64,000 nucleotides of DNA from GWE2-42-39 sp963668595. Lineage in GTDB: Bacteria; Bacteroidota; Bacteroidia; Bacteroidales; Prolixibacteraceae. A program made the translations under genes and the position numbers. A model generated the notes under the pieces. It saw only the letters and a list, made by a program, of their open reading frames with translations, was not told the origin of the DNA and did not search any database. The DNA lies in NCBI GenBank assembly GCA_963668595.1, contig OY764876.1, positions 2,604,001 to 2,668,000 on the forward strand. Direction: 5' to 3'. Numbering within the stretch: the first letter of the stretch is position 1; every line of letters begins with the position of its first letter. Shown here in pieces: positions 51,434 through 60,386 of this stretch.

Positions 51434-52510
51434 TTAAAAATTTTCTTTCCGCACAAGTTTGCAATATACCGGAAAATGGTCGGAAAATTTCTCCCGGCCA
51501 ACCTTGAACTCAAAACTGTCAAACAACGGATCGTGCAAAATATAGTCGATTCGGAACGAAGGCAAACGTCCGTTGTAAGTATTCCCAATTCCTTGTCCCG
51601 ATTCGCAAAAAGCATCTTTCAGTTTTCCGCGGGCACGTGTATAGGTAAACGAAACCGGAGTGTCGTTAAAATCGCCGCACACAATTACCGGATAAGGCGA
51701 TTGGCGGATATGCTCTTCCAGTTTCAACGCTTGCTCGGCACGTTTTACAAAGCCATATTTTAGTTTCGAACCGATCGATCTCACCTCTGAATAATCAGCA
51801 TTTTTATTCCCCAAGCGCAACGAATCAAGTGAATTGAGCTCATGAGGCATCAAACGATACGATTGCAAGTGACAATTATATACCCGAACTGTATCTGCAT
51901 CAATCTGCAAATCGGTATAAATAACCAGATTACCCGTATTTTCGTAGCGAATTTCACCCATATCAATAATTGGGTAGCTACTAAATGTAACTGCTCCACC
52001 CGAACCACTGGTATGTGCCAGCTGCATGTGCTGAATAGAACTCAGCCGACTCTTCATTTCATTAAAACTCAATACTCCTGGACCATGTAAACTTGCTTCC
52101 TGCAAACAAATAATATTAAATTTCCCTTCTTCCAGGAAGCCAATTATTTTTTCGGCAGTAAGTTTATTCGGGCGTTTTTCATTGCCCACAAAATACTTCA
52201 CGTTGTAACTGCAAATTCGGATTGCATCTTCCCTGTCGGTAGTTTCACCTTTCAACTGTACATAACGGCCTAAAAAGCCAAAACCTGCAGCGATAGCTAT
52301 CAGCGAAATAAATATATAGCGTGTATTGAAGACCAGCCACAACAATACAAATAGAATGTTTACCAACAAAAAATAGGGATAAGCCAAGCCAAAAAATGCC
52401 GGAATCCAGAAATTTGTAGGGTTAAACCAGATCGCTGTATAAGAAAATAACAGGCACACTGCTACCGGAATGTTCACTAAAATGAAAATATTTCGGAAAA
52501 TATGCTTCAA
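51434..52510 (-). CDS. Membrane endonuclease/exonuclease/phosphatase-family protein
   Basis: The 358-residue protein starts with about three membrane segments (residues 5-90) and continues with an EEP fold: E in ICLQEASLHG, Y and N around YNCHLQS, the D/N pair in VICGDFNDTPVS, and the D-H pair SDHFPVYC. Related inner-membrane proteins cleave phosphodiester or phosphomonoester bonds, but the substrate cannot be named. It is preceded by a gap from the DUF362 gene and followed by arfB 12 bases away. Confidence 0.87.
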   Translation of the reverse strand: MKHIFRNIFILVNIPVAVCLLFSYTAIWFNPTNFWIPAFFGLAYPYFLLVNILFVLLWLVFNTRYIFISLIAIAAGFGFLGRYVQLKGETTDREDAIRICSYNVKYFVGNEKRPNKLTAEKIIGFLEEGKFNIICLQEASLHGPGVLSFNEMKSRLSSIQHMQLAHTSGSGGAVTFSSYPIIDMGEIRYENTGNLVIYTDLQIDADTVRVYNCHLQSYRLMPHELNSLDSLRLGNKNADYSEVRSIGSKLKYGFVKRAEQALKLEEHIRQSPYPVIVCGDFNDTPVSFTYTRARGKLKDAFCESGQGIGNTYNGRLPSFRIDYILHDPLFDSFEFKVGREKFSDHFPVYCKLVRKENF

Positions 52511-52588
52511 GCTGGCTTGGTTTGGTTAGACATCAATATGCACAAAGATAGCAGATAAATTGATTTTGGAAGCAGTGAACTAACTTGC

Positions 52589-53458
52589 TCAGGGCACCAA
52601 AATTTCCTGCTGATTTATTTTATCTGCGGAAAGATTTCCGAAGCCCAGGCTCTCTGCAATCCGAAGATGTTCAACTGTTTTTGGATCAATTTGCAACAAG
52701 CGACAAGCCACTGCATCGGCCGAAATCACATTCCGGCTAATAATTAATACTTTTTCGCGCTGCCCTGAGCTTTGTTTTCCCAATAAATTGCTGGCATCAA
52801 TCACCGTCAATTCGGGCTGCCGAAAAAATAAAAACTCAGCCAGCGCCCGGTGTTTCTGCTCTCCTTCGTATAACTGGCGATCGAGCACACACCCCGAAAG
52901 GTTTTTCAGTGCACCACAAATTGTTGTTTCTGCGTCGGTTTTTAACACCGGCATACTGACAAGCAAATAGCCCGGTTCAAGCGAACTGTGTATCCGTACA
53001 CGACTCAGCACACTGGCTTCGGGAATGGTTTGTTCCTGAAAAAAAAGTTCATGATTGCCCGGCATCACTTTCGCAGCTCCATCTTTGGCCGCCCGCTCAA
53101 TGCCCGTATTTTTGTAGCAGCGGGTCCAGTTATCGAAACAATAATCGAACACAAATACCGCTCGTCCCTTGTTTTTATAACACTGGCGGGTAAAATATTC
53201 GACCAGTACTGGCGAAGTGGTTCGTCCTTCGTCCGGACGGGCATCCACGCTTATATCTGGTTTCAATACCAATCGCTGACCTTCTTTCAGAATGCTTTTC
53301 CATCCGCCCAATTCGCTGATTCCACGATCCAGTAAACGAGAATAATCCGCACCTCGCAATACAAGTACCTTTTCAGGAGTCTCCGCCAGTACAACCGACC
53401 AGCAAAACAAAGCCAAAATCAGTAAAAATGGTTTCAGGATAAGTCGAAATGTGTTCAT
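52589..53458 (-). CDS. DUF362 domain protein, exported
   Basis: The 289-residue protein has a signal peptide (LILKPFLLILALFCWSVVLAE) and a DUF362 domain (about 25-285; GQRLVLKPDISV, EYFTRQCYKNKGRAVFVFDY, PVLKTDAETTICGALKNLSG). DUF362 proteins often sit with ferredoxin modules; no cysteine cluster of that kind is visible here. The function is unknown. It is followed by the nuclease-like gene on the same strand. Confidence 0.8.
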   Translation of the reverse strand: MNTFRLILKPFLLILALFCWSVVLAETPEKVLVLRGADYSRLLDRGISELGGWKSILKEGQRLVLKPDISVDARPDEGRTTSPVLVEYFTRQCYKNKGRAVFVFDYCFDNWTRCYKNTGIERAAKDGAAKVMPGNHELFFQEQTIPEASVLSRVRIHSSLEPGYLLVSMPVLKTDAETTICGALKNLSGCVLDRQLYEGEQKHRALAEFLFFRQPELTVIDASNLLGKQSSGQREKVLIISRNVISADAVACRLLQIDPKTVEHLRIAESLGFGNLSADKINQQEILVP

Positions 53459-53481
53459 TGTTCTTGTTTTCTGCCCGCAAA

Positions 53482-54327
53482 TTAAAGTTTTTGTGCCGAA
53501 ATCATGCGATCTTTTCCGTTAATATCTTTTAAAAGGTTCACTTTCTGATAGCCTGCTGTTTCAAGTAACCGACAACATTCTTTCCCCAGCGCTTCGTTTA
53601 TTTCCCAGAATAATTTACCTCCCGACTTGAGATTTTTCGCAGCCAGGGATACAATTGCCCGGTAAAAAAGCAGCGGATCGTCGTCCGAAACAAACAAGGC
53701 CAGTTCCGGCTCGTAGTTCAGCACATTGGCCTGCATGAGCTTTTTCTCGCTTTCGCACACATATGGAGGATTCGACACCAACACATCAAATGGCGGCAAT
53801 TCGGTTGGCCACTCTGGCTCCAACATGTTCAATTTAAAAAATGAAACGGGCGCCTCATTCAACGCAGCATTTTCGCGAGCCAGTTGCAGGCAGGTTTCCG
53901 AAATATCACACCCAAACACCGAGGCCAGCGGCAATTGCTTTTTCAAACTAATCGGAATACAACCAGTGCCAGTACCCAAATCAAGTATTGCAGGCAATTG
54001 TCCGGCATATTCCCGCGCAATTAAATCGACCAGTTCTTCCGTTTCCGGGCGCGGAATCAGCGCTCCAGCCTTGCAATAAAATTTCAGCCCGTAGAATTCT
54101 GTTTCACCCAAAATATACTGAAGAGGCTCATCTTTTTTCAGTCGGCTCACAATTTCGTTCACTTGCTGTTGCTCATTTTCGTTCAGCGCTTCATTGCGGG
54201 CCAGCAACAACTGGGTGTGCGTATATTTTTTTACATGCTGAAGTACCAGCCGGGCAAGACTTTCGGCCTCGGTAGCCGGATAGATCGCGGCCAATTCTTT
54301 GCGTATATAGACAAGGGCTTCCTGCAT
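53482..54327 (-). CDS. prmC: Release factor glutamine methyltransferase PrmC (HemK)
   Basis: From the ATG at 54327 the protein has 281 residues: an N-terminal helical domain and a class I SAM-methyltransferase core with ILDLGTGTGCIPIS and the catalytic NPPY (DVLVSNPPYVCESEK). It methylates the glutamine of the GGQ motif in RF1 and RF2, so it should act on the prfB product of this window. The longer start at 54411 would overlap ribD and lacks support. It is transcribed divergently from ribD from overlapping promoter boxes. Confidence 0.93.
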   Translation of the reverse strand: MQEALVYIRKELAAIYPATEAESLARLVLQHVKKYTHTQLLLARNEALNENEQQQVNEIVSRLKKDEPLQYILGETEFYGLKFYCKAGALIPRPETEELVDLIAREYAGQLPAILDLGTGTGCIPISLKKQLPLASVFGCDISETCLQLARENAALNEAPVSFFKLNMLEPEWPTELPPFDVLVSNPPYVCESEKKLMQANVLNYEPELALFVSDDDPLLFYRAIVSLAAKNLKSGGKLFWEINEALGKECCRLLETAGYQKVNLLKDINGKDRMISAQKL

Positions 54328-54332
54328 TTTTG

Positions 54333-54349
54333 TATTTTTGGCAAAGTTA
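54333..54349. promoter_or_regulatory. Overlapping divergent -7 boxes of ribD and prmC
   Basis: The plus-strand box TATTTTTG (54333-54340) is separated by one base from the minus-strand box TAACTTTG (complement of 54342-54349). Both exactly match TAnnTTTG, and their starts of transcription would fall inside each other's box. The -33 boxes are not clear. Confidence 0.6.
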
Positions 54350-54359
54350 AACTTTTCCG

Positions 54360-55409
54360 ATGATGACAACCGACGAAAAATACATGGAACGTTGCCTCGA
54401 ACTGGCAGCATTGGGTTTGGGCAGTGTTGCCCCCAATCCGATGGTTGGCAGCGTGGTGGTACATCAGGGAAAAATTATCGGGGAAGGTTATCACCAGCAA
54501 TGCGGACAAGCACATGCAGAAGTGAATGCCATTGCTTCGGTGAAAAACAAGGAACTGTTGAGTGAATCGACCTTGTATGTTACCCTCGAACCTTGTGCCC
54601 ACTTCGGAAAAACACCGCCTTGCTCCGACCTCATTGTCGAATGCCGCATCCCTCGCGTGGTAGTTGGCACAGTCGATCCATTTGCGAAAGTGGCAGGCAA
54701 AGGCATCGAAAAAATGCAACGCGCAGGAATTCACGTTGAAGTGGGAGTTTTGGAAGACCGTTGTCGCGAAATCAATCGCCGCTTTTTTACTTTTCATGAA
54801 AAAAAACGCCCCTACATTATTCTGAAATGGGCACAAACCGCCGATGGTTTTATCGACCGCGAACGCAATGCAGCGAATGATGGCCCCGCATGGATCACTA
54901 ACGAACTGGCACGCCGGCAGGTACACAAGCAGCGAAGCGAAGAATCGGCCATACTGATTGGCACCAACACTGCGCTGTTTGACAACCCTTCGCTTACCGT
55001 GCGCGAATGGACAGGTAATCAACCGCTTCGCATGGTGCTCGACAGACAAGGGAGACTTCCTGCACACTTACATATTTTTGATGGGAAAAGCCCAAGCCTG
55101 GTTTTTACCGCTTCGGAAATCAAACCAATTCCAAATGTAGAAGCAGTACAAATTGATTTCAACAGCGATCCGCTGCTACAAATCATGAATTACCTGTACA
55201 AAAAAGATATTCAATCGGTGATTGTGGAAGGTGGCACACAACTGCTAAGCAGCCTGATTGAAATTGGCTTGTGGGACGAAGCACATGTTTACTCCGGAAC
55301 CCAGTTTTTTGGCACAGGCGTAAAAGCCCCCGCTATTGCCGGAACAATGATCGCATCGGAACGAATTGATGACTGCGGAATAAGCGTACTGCGGAATTTT
55401 TCAGCATAA
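54360..55409 (+). CDS. ribD: Bifunctional riboflavin biosynthesis deaminase/reductase RibD
   Basis: The 349-residue protein has the deaminase domain (zinc motif HAEVNAI, near residue 50, and LEPCAHFGKTPPCSD), then a reductase domain (about 150-345; ILKWAQTADGFIDRERN and SVIVEGGTQLLSSLI). It carries out two steps of riboflavin synthesis from the GTP-derived pyrimidine. Other rib genes are not adjacent (ribF is at 6.5 kb). The start is ATG ATG at 54360/54363. Confidence 0.94.
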   Translation: MMTTDEKYMERCLELAALGLGSVAPNPMVGSVVVHQGKIIGEGYHQQCGQAHAEVNAIASVKNKELLSESTLYVTLEPCAHFGKTPPCSDLIVECRIPRVVVGTVDPFAKVAGKGIEKMQRAGIHVEVGVLEDRCREINRRFFTFHEKKRPYIILKWAQTADGFIDRERNAANDGPAWITNELARRQVHKQRSEESAILIGTNTALFDNPSLTVREWTGNQPLRMVLDRQGRLPAHLHIFDGKSPSLVFTASEIKPIPNVEAVQIDFNSDPLLQIMNYLYKKDIQSVIVEGGTQLLSSLIEIGLWDEAHVYSGTQFFGTGVKAPAIAGTMIASERIDDCGISVLRNFSA

Positions 55410-55465
55410 ATAGAGAAAACGACTGAAGTCTATAGTCTCCAATCGTTTTCTACTTAAAATTTTAT

Positions 55466-55846
55466 TCATCGGTAAACATGATCGCCATCATCGGTCTGTA
55501 TGACCAGGTAAGCACCTTCCTTCCAGAATTTATACTCTCCATCATAAGAGATTTTTATTTTGTCTCTCTCCAGGCAACCCTTTCTCGTACACAATGCTGA
55601 CCGAGAAAAATAAATACGATCTTCTGCAACAATTTTAAACGAATCGCTACAAGCATTGCAATCGATATTGAAATAAACTTTTTCTTTATCAAACTTCAGA
55701 TAGTGATGTTCGTCCACCAAAATCAACTGATGGGGCCGTTCTTTCCTGATTTTAAATAATACCCATTCCCGATTCAATAAAAAAGAAGGAGTAGTAAAGC
55801 TTGAAAACAGGAAAATAATTACTGAAAATTTAAAGATTGTTTTCAT
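55466..55846 (-). CDS. Small exported META/HslJ-like protein
   Basis: The 126-residue product (start MKTIFKF at 55846) has a signal peptide (FSVIIFLFSSFTTPSFLL). The rest resembles a META domain: REWVLFKIR at its start, LKFDKEKVYFNIDCNACSDSF and SRSALCTRKGCLERD with four cysteines, whose spacing suggests disulfides. META proteins include HslJ; the fold is known but the function is not clear. The homology is a judgement from the pattern, not a confirmed match. It is a single gene between ribD and the sulfatase. Confidence 0.6.
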   Translation of the reverse strand: MKTIFKFSVIIFLFSSFTTPSFLLNREWVLFKIRKERPHQLILVDEHHYLKFDKEKVYFNIDCNACSDSFKIVAEDRIYFSRSALCTRKGCLERDKIKISYDGEYKFWKEGAYLVIQTDDGDHVYR

Positions 55847-55920
55847 AATTTGATCTTTTTCTACCACCCACAAAAATGAGTCCAGTCTTTTGTACCACTC
55901 TCTTATTTTACAAAATAAGA

Positions 55921-57375
55921 CTAGTCGCCTTTGTATGTTTTCGATTCAAATTTGAACACTTCCGAGTCAGTGCGGGCCGACTGCATAATTTGTTCCAGCT
56001 CATTTACTTTTTCCGGATAGCGACTGGCTAAATCATTCTCTTCTCCCGGATCGCTTGCCAGATTATACAGTTCTGTTGGTTTGTCTCCTTTGCGCACATT
56101 GTAGCGAACTGCTTTCCAATCGCCCTGACGAACTGCCTGACGACCCCCAATTTCGTGGAATTCCCAATACAAATAGTCGTGCTGTTTTTGCGATTTTTTG
56201 CCCAGCAAAGCAGGTAAAAACGAAATTCCATCCATATTTTTCGGAGCATCAATACCCACCAATTCTGCAATGGTAGGCATCACATCCCAGAATGCCGAAA
56301 TATGTCCGCATTCGCTTCCACCCTTGATTTTGCGCGGAAACCAGGCAATCATCGGAGTGCGAATTCCTCCTTCATACAAATCACGTTTGTACCCTTTAAA
56401 AGGCCCGTTGCTATCGAAGAAATCAGGATCAGCGCCTCCTTCCTTATGCGGTCCGTTGTCCGAAGTAAAAATAATCAGCGTATTATCAGCAATGCCCAGT
56501 TCTTCAAGTTTGGCAACAATTTCACCCACTTCATCGTCCAGAATATTCACCATGGCCGCAAAAGCTGCATGCGCTTCGGGTTGCGAACCATAACCGCCGT
56601 TTTTATACGACGGACCATCATCAACGCCTTGGTAATTCAACTCGGGATTGAATTTACCACGATACTTCTGCATGTATTTCTCAGTAGCAAACAATTCGGC
56701 ATGAGGAATAATGGACGGATAGTACATAAAAAACGGCTTGTCTTTATTGGCTTCCATAAAATGCAAAGCCTGCGCGTGAATATCATCCGGGCCATACGTT
56801 CCGGTAGCTTTCCCTGCATTCCCGTCGAGCATTACTTTTTGCTGATTGCTCCACATGTGGTACGGATAATAATTGTGCCCGACACGCTGACAATTGTAGC
56901 CATAAAACACATCGAAACCCTGCCTGTTCGGATCGCCTTCGGAGCCCGGATAACCAAGCCCCCATTTGCCAAATGCGCCCGTTGTATAGCCTTCTTTTTT
57001 CAGCATTTCAGCCAAAGTAAAGGTTGCATCGGGCATGGGCCACTGCCCTTCCGGATTCCACTCTTTGTTACCACGAATGGCCGTGTGACCAGTATGCTGG
57101 CCTGTCATCAATGCCGAACGCGAAGGGGCACAAACCGTTGAACCCGAATAATGTTGCGTAAAACGCATCCCTTCAGCGGCAAGACGATCAATATTGGGTG
57201 TTTGAAAATGAGTTTGCCCGTAGCAACTCAAATCGCCGTACCCCAAATCATCGGCTAAAATATAAATGATATTGGGCTTCTTGCTTGTTTTTTCGGAACT
57301 CGCCGGATTGGCAGCCAATGCAGGCACTGACAATGCCAATGCAGAAAGCAAATACAAATACTTATTCATATTCAC
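55921..57375 (-). CDS. Sulfatase (formylglycine-dependent, S1 family)
   Basis: The 484-residue protein has a signal peptide (LYLLSALALSVPALAA), the metal site DDLGYGD and the formylglycine motif CAPSR (C82), which matches the CxPxR rule for conversion to formylglycine. The downstream arylsulfatase pattern ALMTGQHTGHTAIRG is present. A D/N/H set (ADDLG, SDNGPHKEGG) is also visible. It should cleave sulfate esters, perhaps of sulfated glycans, in the periplasm. A maturase gene is not in the window, and the substrate class is unknown. It is not near the SusCD module. Confidence 0.95.
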   Translation of the reverse strand: MNMNKYLYLLSALALSVPALAANPASSEKTSKKPNIIYILADDLGYGDLSCYGQTHFQTPNIDRLAAEGMRFTQHYSGSTVCAPSRSALMTGQHTGHTAIRGNKEWNPEGQWPMPDATFTLAEMLKKEGYTTGAFGKWGLGYPGSEGDPNRQGFDVFYGYNCQRVGHNYYPYHMWSNQQKVMLDGNAGKATGTYGPDDIHAQALHFMEANKDKPFFMYYPSIIPHAELFATEKYMQKYRGKFNPELNYQGVDDGPSYKNGGYGSQPEAHAAFAAMVNILDDEVGEIVAKLEELGIADNTLIIFTSDNGPHKEGGADPDFFDSNGPFKGYKRDLYEGGIRTPMIAWFPRKIKGGSECGHISAFWDVMPTIAELVGIDAPKNMDGISFLPALLGKKSQKQHDYLYWEFHEIGGRQAVRQGDWKAVRYNVRKGDKPTELYNLASDPGEENDLASRYPEKVNELEQIMQSARTDSEVFKFESKTYKGD

Positions 57376-57415
57376 ATTAATTTGTTAGGTTGTTGAGTAA
57401 TGTCATGAATAGCTT

Positions 57416-58750
57416 CTATCCTATTCCGGGCAAATTAATTCCCTTTATTTTTCTGAAAATATCCAAGGCATATAAATCTGTCATTCCTGAAACAAAGTCG
57501 AGTACCGACTGAACCTTTGCATACATACTTTCGTCGTTATTCCGATATTGTTCAGGCATTAAACTAAGCAAGCGCTTCGAGTAACCGCCATCAGGACTAA
57601 GTACTGCTCCAATAAATTCTTCGAGTAATGTTCCGATAATTTGATACCCCGATATTTCGATGGCTACCACCCCCGGATCTTTATATATTTTTTGTACCGA
57701 CAAATCTTTAATGATTTTCATCGCCTGCCCGGCAGCGCCATCCAACCGACTCATCAACGACTTTTGAAACTGCCCCGAAAAGATTGCCTCCTGCTGTTGC
57801 ATGAAAATAGCTACACATTTTTCCACCAACAGACCAATTACCCCGGCACGCAAATACGAGATTTTTTCGTTCCGATCGTCCACCCAACTCAGCGTTTCAC
57901 GAATTTGAGCAATGCGCTCCTTGTCTGAATCCGGGTCATAAAAATTGAAAAACAATTCGAGCGTTTCGTCAAACGAAAGAATTTTCAGTTTGTGCGCATC
58001 TTCCAAATCCATAATCTGGTAACAAATATCATCGGCAGCCTCAACCAAAAAAACCAGCGGATGACGAACGAACTTATTCGGATCAGCAGGATTACGTGAA
58101 ATCCCCAACTCTTCGGCAATACGATAATAATTGTCTTTGTCCGACTGGAAAAATCCAAACTTAGGTCTTTCGGCATACACCGATTCGAATGGATATTTCA
58201 CAATAGAGGCCAGCATACTATATGTAAGCGCAAAACCTCCAGGCCGGCGGCCATTAAACTGGTGAGTCAATATCCGAAAAGCATTGGCATTCCCGTCAAA
58301 CAATGTAAAATCTTTCCATTCAGCATCAGAAAGTTGCCCTTTCAACGACAAACCTTTTCCGCTTTTGAAAAATTCAGAAATGGCATCCTCGCCGGAATGG
58401 CCGAAAGGCGGATTGCCCATGTCGTGCGCCAGGCAAGCTGCCGACACCACCGAGCCAATCTCGGCAACCAGTGGTTCATGTACTCCCTGCTCAAAAAGTT
58501 TTTCGGCCAACCGACTGCCCAGCGAGCGGCCGACACTCGCCACTTCCAAACTATGAGTGAGCCGGTTGTGTACGAAGATACTTCCGGGCAAAGGAAAAAC
58601 CTGTGTTTTATTCTGCATCCGACGAAACGGAGAAGAAAAGATCAAGCGGTCGTAGTCGCGTTGAAACTGAGTACGTTTGTGTGCCTGATTTACGTCAGGG
58701 CGATCTTCCTGCCCCAATCGTTTTGTCGAGAGTATTTGGTTCCAGTTCAT
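57416..58750 (-). CDS. dgt: Deoxyguanosinetriphosphate triphosphohydrolase (dGTPase)
   Basis: The 444-residue protein is an HD-domain dNTPase: FSSPFRRMQNKTQVFP near residue 40, NRLTHSLEVASVGRSLG (H), and HDMGNPPFGHSGEDAI (HD). The start MNWNQI at 58750 is preferred. It hydrolyses dGTP and perhaps other dNTPs to nucleoside and triphosphate, controlling nucleotide pools. It is followed by the sulfatase gene; the two do not look functionally linked. Confidence 0.94.
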   Translation of the reverse strand: MNWNQILSTKRLGQEDRPDVNQAHKRTQFQRDYDRLIFSSPFRRMQNKTQVFPLPGSIFVHNRLTHSLEVASVGRSLGSRLAEKLFEQGVHEPLVAEIGSVVSAACLAHDMGNPPFGHSGEDAISEFFKSGKGLSLKGQLSDAEWKDFTLFDGNANAFRILTHQFNGRRPGGFALTYSMLASIVKYPFESVYAERPKFGFFQSDKDNYYRIAEELGISRNPADPNKFVRHPLVFLVEAADDICYQIMDLEDAHKLKILSFDETLELFFNFYDPDSDKERIAQIRETLSWVDDRNEKISYLRAGVIGLLVEKCVAIFMQQQEAIFSGQFQKSLMSRLDGAAGQAMKIIKDLSVQKIYKDPGVVAIEISGYQIIGTLLEEFIGAVLSPDGGYSKRLLSLMPEQYRNNDESMYAKVQSVLDFVSGMTDLYALDIFRKIKGINLPGIG

Positions 58751-58857
58751 GAATATCAATCTTTTTCGCGGCGAATCGAATATTTCGTTTCGCGTTTTAA
58801 AAGTAACAAGAGAATCTGAAACAACAACTTTTGTTTATTCAATGTAAATACCATTTT

Positions 58858-59568
58858 TCACCAACCAGTCACACGGTATTGCTTCATTTCGTTGCGCAGT
58901 TTTTTTGAGCTGCTACCAGTCATTTTATCAAGCAACTTCCAGAAACGGGGACCATGATTTTTTTCGACCGTATGAGCCAATTCGTGCAAAACAACGTAAT
59001 CAATCAGGTACTGAGGCAAACGCATCAGGTGCAAATTCAGGTTAATATTATTTTCAGACGAACAGCTTCCCCAGCGCGTTGATGCATTTTTGATAAACAC
59101 CTGCCGATACGACAAACCATGCTGACGGGCCAATTCGTCCACCCTGCCCGGCAAGTATGTTTTTGCTTCCATGCGCATCACCTCTATCAGTGTTTTTTTT
59201 ATAAACTCCTGGATTGCGGGCATTCTCCAATCGTACTTCTCCGGAATAAAAAACTGAACAACTCCCTTGCCAATGCTACTTTGCACCTTTGCAAAATGTC
59301 CGCAGCTTATTTTTAATCGGTGAAATTTTGTTGTAAATTGGGTGTCGGGTCCCCACAGAGGCAAACCCGAAGTTAGTTTCGATTGTTGTTCTACTATCCA
59401 GTCGGTTTTCGACTCGACAAAACGAATTGCTTCGGCGTACGGAACACTTGCAGGAAGGGAAACAAAAACCCCCTGAACTTTTACCGTCAGGCGTATCCGG
59501 GTCGAACGATTGCTTTTTGTAAACAAAACATCGCCCACCGACTCGATATAAATAGTTTGTGAAGACAT
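58858..59568 (-). CDS. YgjP/DUF45-type metallopeptidase-like protein
   Basis: The 236-residue protein has the zinc site VVLHELAHTVEKNHGPRFWKLL (HExxH about residue 195, then H nine residues later) and the preceding RWGSCSSENNINLNLHLMRLP. This is the YgjP/SprT-like minimal gluzincin family. The N-terminal part has basic repeats (SNRSTRIRLTVKVQGV). Its substrate is unknown; some relatives act with DNA-repair systems. It diverges from the unknown gene at 59616, 47 bases away. Confidence 0.87.
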   Translation of the reverse strand: MSSQTIYIESVGDVLFTKSNRSTRIRLTVKVQGVFVSLPASVPYAEAIRFVESKTDWIVEQQSKLTSGLPLWGPDTQFTTKFHRLKISCGHFAKVQSSIGKGVVQFFIPEKYDWRMPAIQEFIKKTLIEVMRMEAKTYLPGRVDELARQHGLSYRQVFIKNASTRWGSCSSENNINLNLHLMRLPQYLIDYVVLHELAHTVEKNHGPRFWKLLDKMTGSSSKKLRNEMKQYRVTGW

Positions 59569-59615
59569 ATACTTGAAAATGCTGGCTAAAATTAATTAAA
59601 AACAAAAATCAGGCT

Positions 59616-60320
59616 ATGGAACAGAGAAAAGAAATTGAAGTTTTCGGTACCCTGACAAAAACCGAAAAAGTATTTACCATCGACCAGAAAATAGCCAACG
59701 GATCGCTGGTATTCGAGGCCCTCGAACCATTTCCGGGCTACTATCACGAAACCCCGTTCGGCACCCATCCCAAATATCTGTACCTCGCGCTGGAAGAAAA
59801 CTATCCACTCGAAGAAATTATTCGCATCAGTCAGAAAATTGAAACCGGCTTCGACGAGAAATTCGATGCAGGCAAAGGTTTCCTGAAAATTGTAAACGAA
59901 AAGTACAACGTACTACGTGTGCGCCATCTGCATAACTACGATCTGATCGAAAAACTGCAGGAGTCATTTCAGTCCAACGGAATTCATTATCAGTTAAAAC
60001 AGAAAAAGTATTTCGAAGCCGAAGCGCTGATCAAGATTGTCAAATTTCTGAACCTCGAAAAACTTGACGATGATCTCTGGCTCGACTTGCGTGAAGAGTA
60101 TCATGGTTATATCGAACTCCCACACAAACTCAGCTGGGACGAATTTAAGGAACTAAGCCTTTCAGTAAAATACAATTGGGAAGGCAGTAAATTCGATGCC
60201 GCATACGGAGCCTTTTATTATCAGGGGCGCATGCACGAATTTGTACGTATTTACTCCAATAAAATTGATACGAGCTACTTACACGAACTGCAAAAATTAT
60301 ATCTGGAAAAAATAAAATAG
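59616..60320 (+). CDS. Conserved hypothetical protein, unknown family
   Basis: The 234-residue protein has no signal peptide and no clear motif; it is acidic, rich in Leu, Glu and Tyr (GTHPKYLYLALEENYPLEEIIR, IKIVKFLNLEKLDDDLWLDLREEYHGYIELP). Two similar-looking alpha/beta stretches may indicate a duplicated fold, but that is speculative. I recognise no family. It is a single gene, divergent from the YgjP-like gene and convergent with the YihY gene; a possible terminator at 60344-60375 follows it. Confidence 0.6.
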   Translation: MEQRKEIEVFGTLTKTEKVFTIDQKIANGSLVFEALEPFPGYYHETPFGTHPKYLYLALEENYPLEEIIRISQKIETGFDEKFDAGKGFLKIVNEKYNVLRVRHLHNYDLIEKLQESFQSNGIHYQLKQKKYFEAEALIKIVKFLNLEKLDDDLWLDLREEYHGYIELPHKLSWDEFKELSLSVKYNWEGSKFDAAYGAFYYQGRMHEFVRIYSNKIDTSYLHELQKLYLEKIK

Positions 60321-60343
60321 GTTTGAGGTAAAATTCTCAATAG

Positions 60344-60386
60344 GCCGGAATGGTAGCTTTGCCTGCTGTTCCGGCTATTTGTTTTC
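60344..60386 (+). terminator. Possible terminator after the unknown gene
   Basis: GCCGGAA (60344-60350) and TTCCGGC (60369-60375) form a 7-bp stem followed by TATTTGTTTT. It overlaps the last codon of the convergent YihY gene. Confidence 0.55.

Noticed and set aside
54231..55067. 278-codon minus-strand open frame opposite ribD
   Set aside because: RibD has all its motifs on the plus strand, and the minus-strand frame has no recognisable domain or promoter.
56302..57141. 279-codon plus-strand open frame opposite the sulfatase
   Set aside because: It is the antisense shadow of a strongly conserved sulfatase gene.
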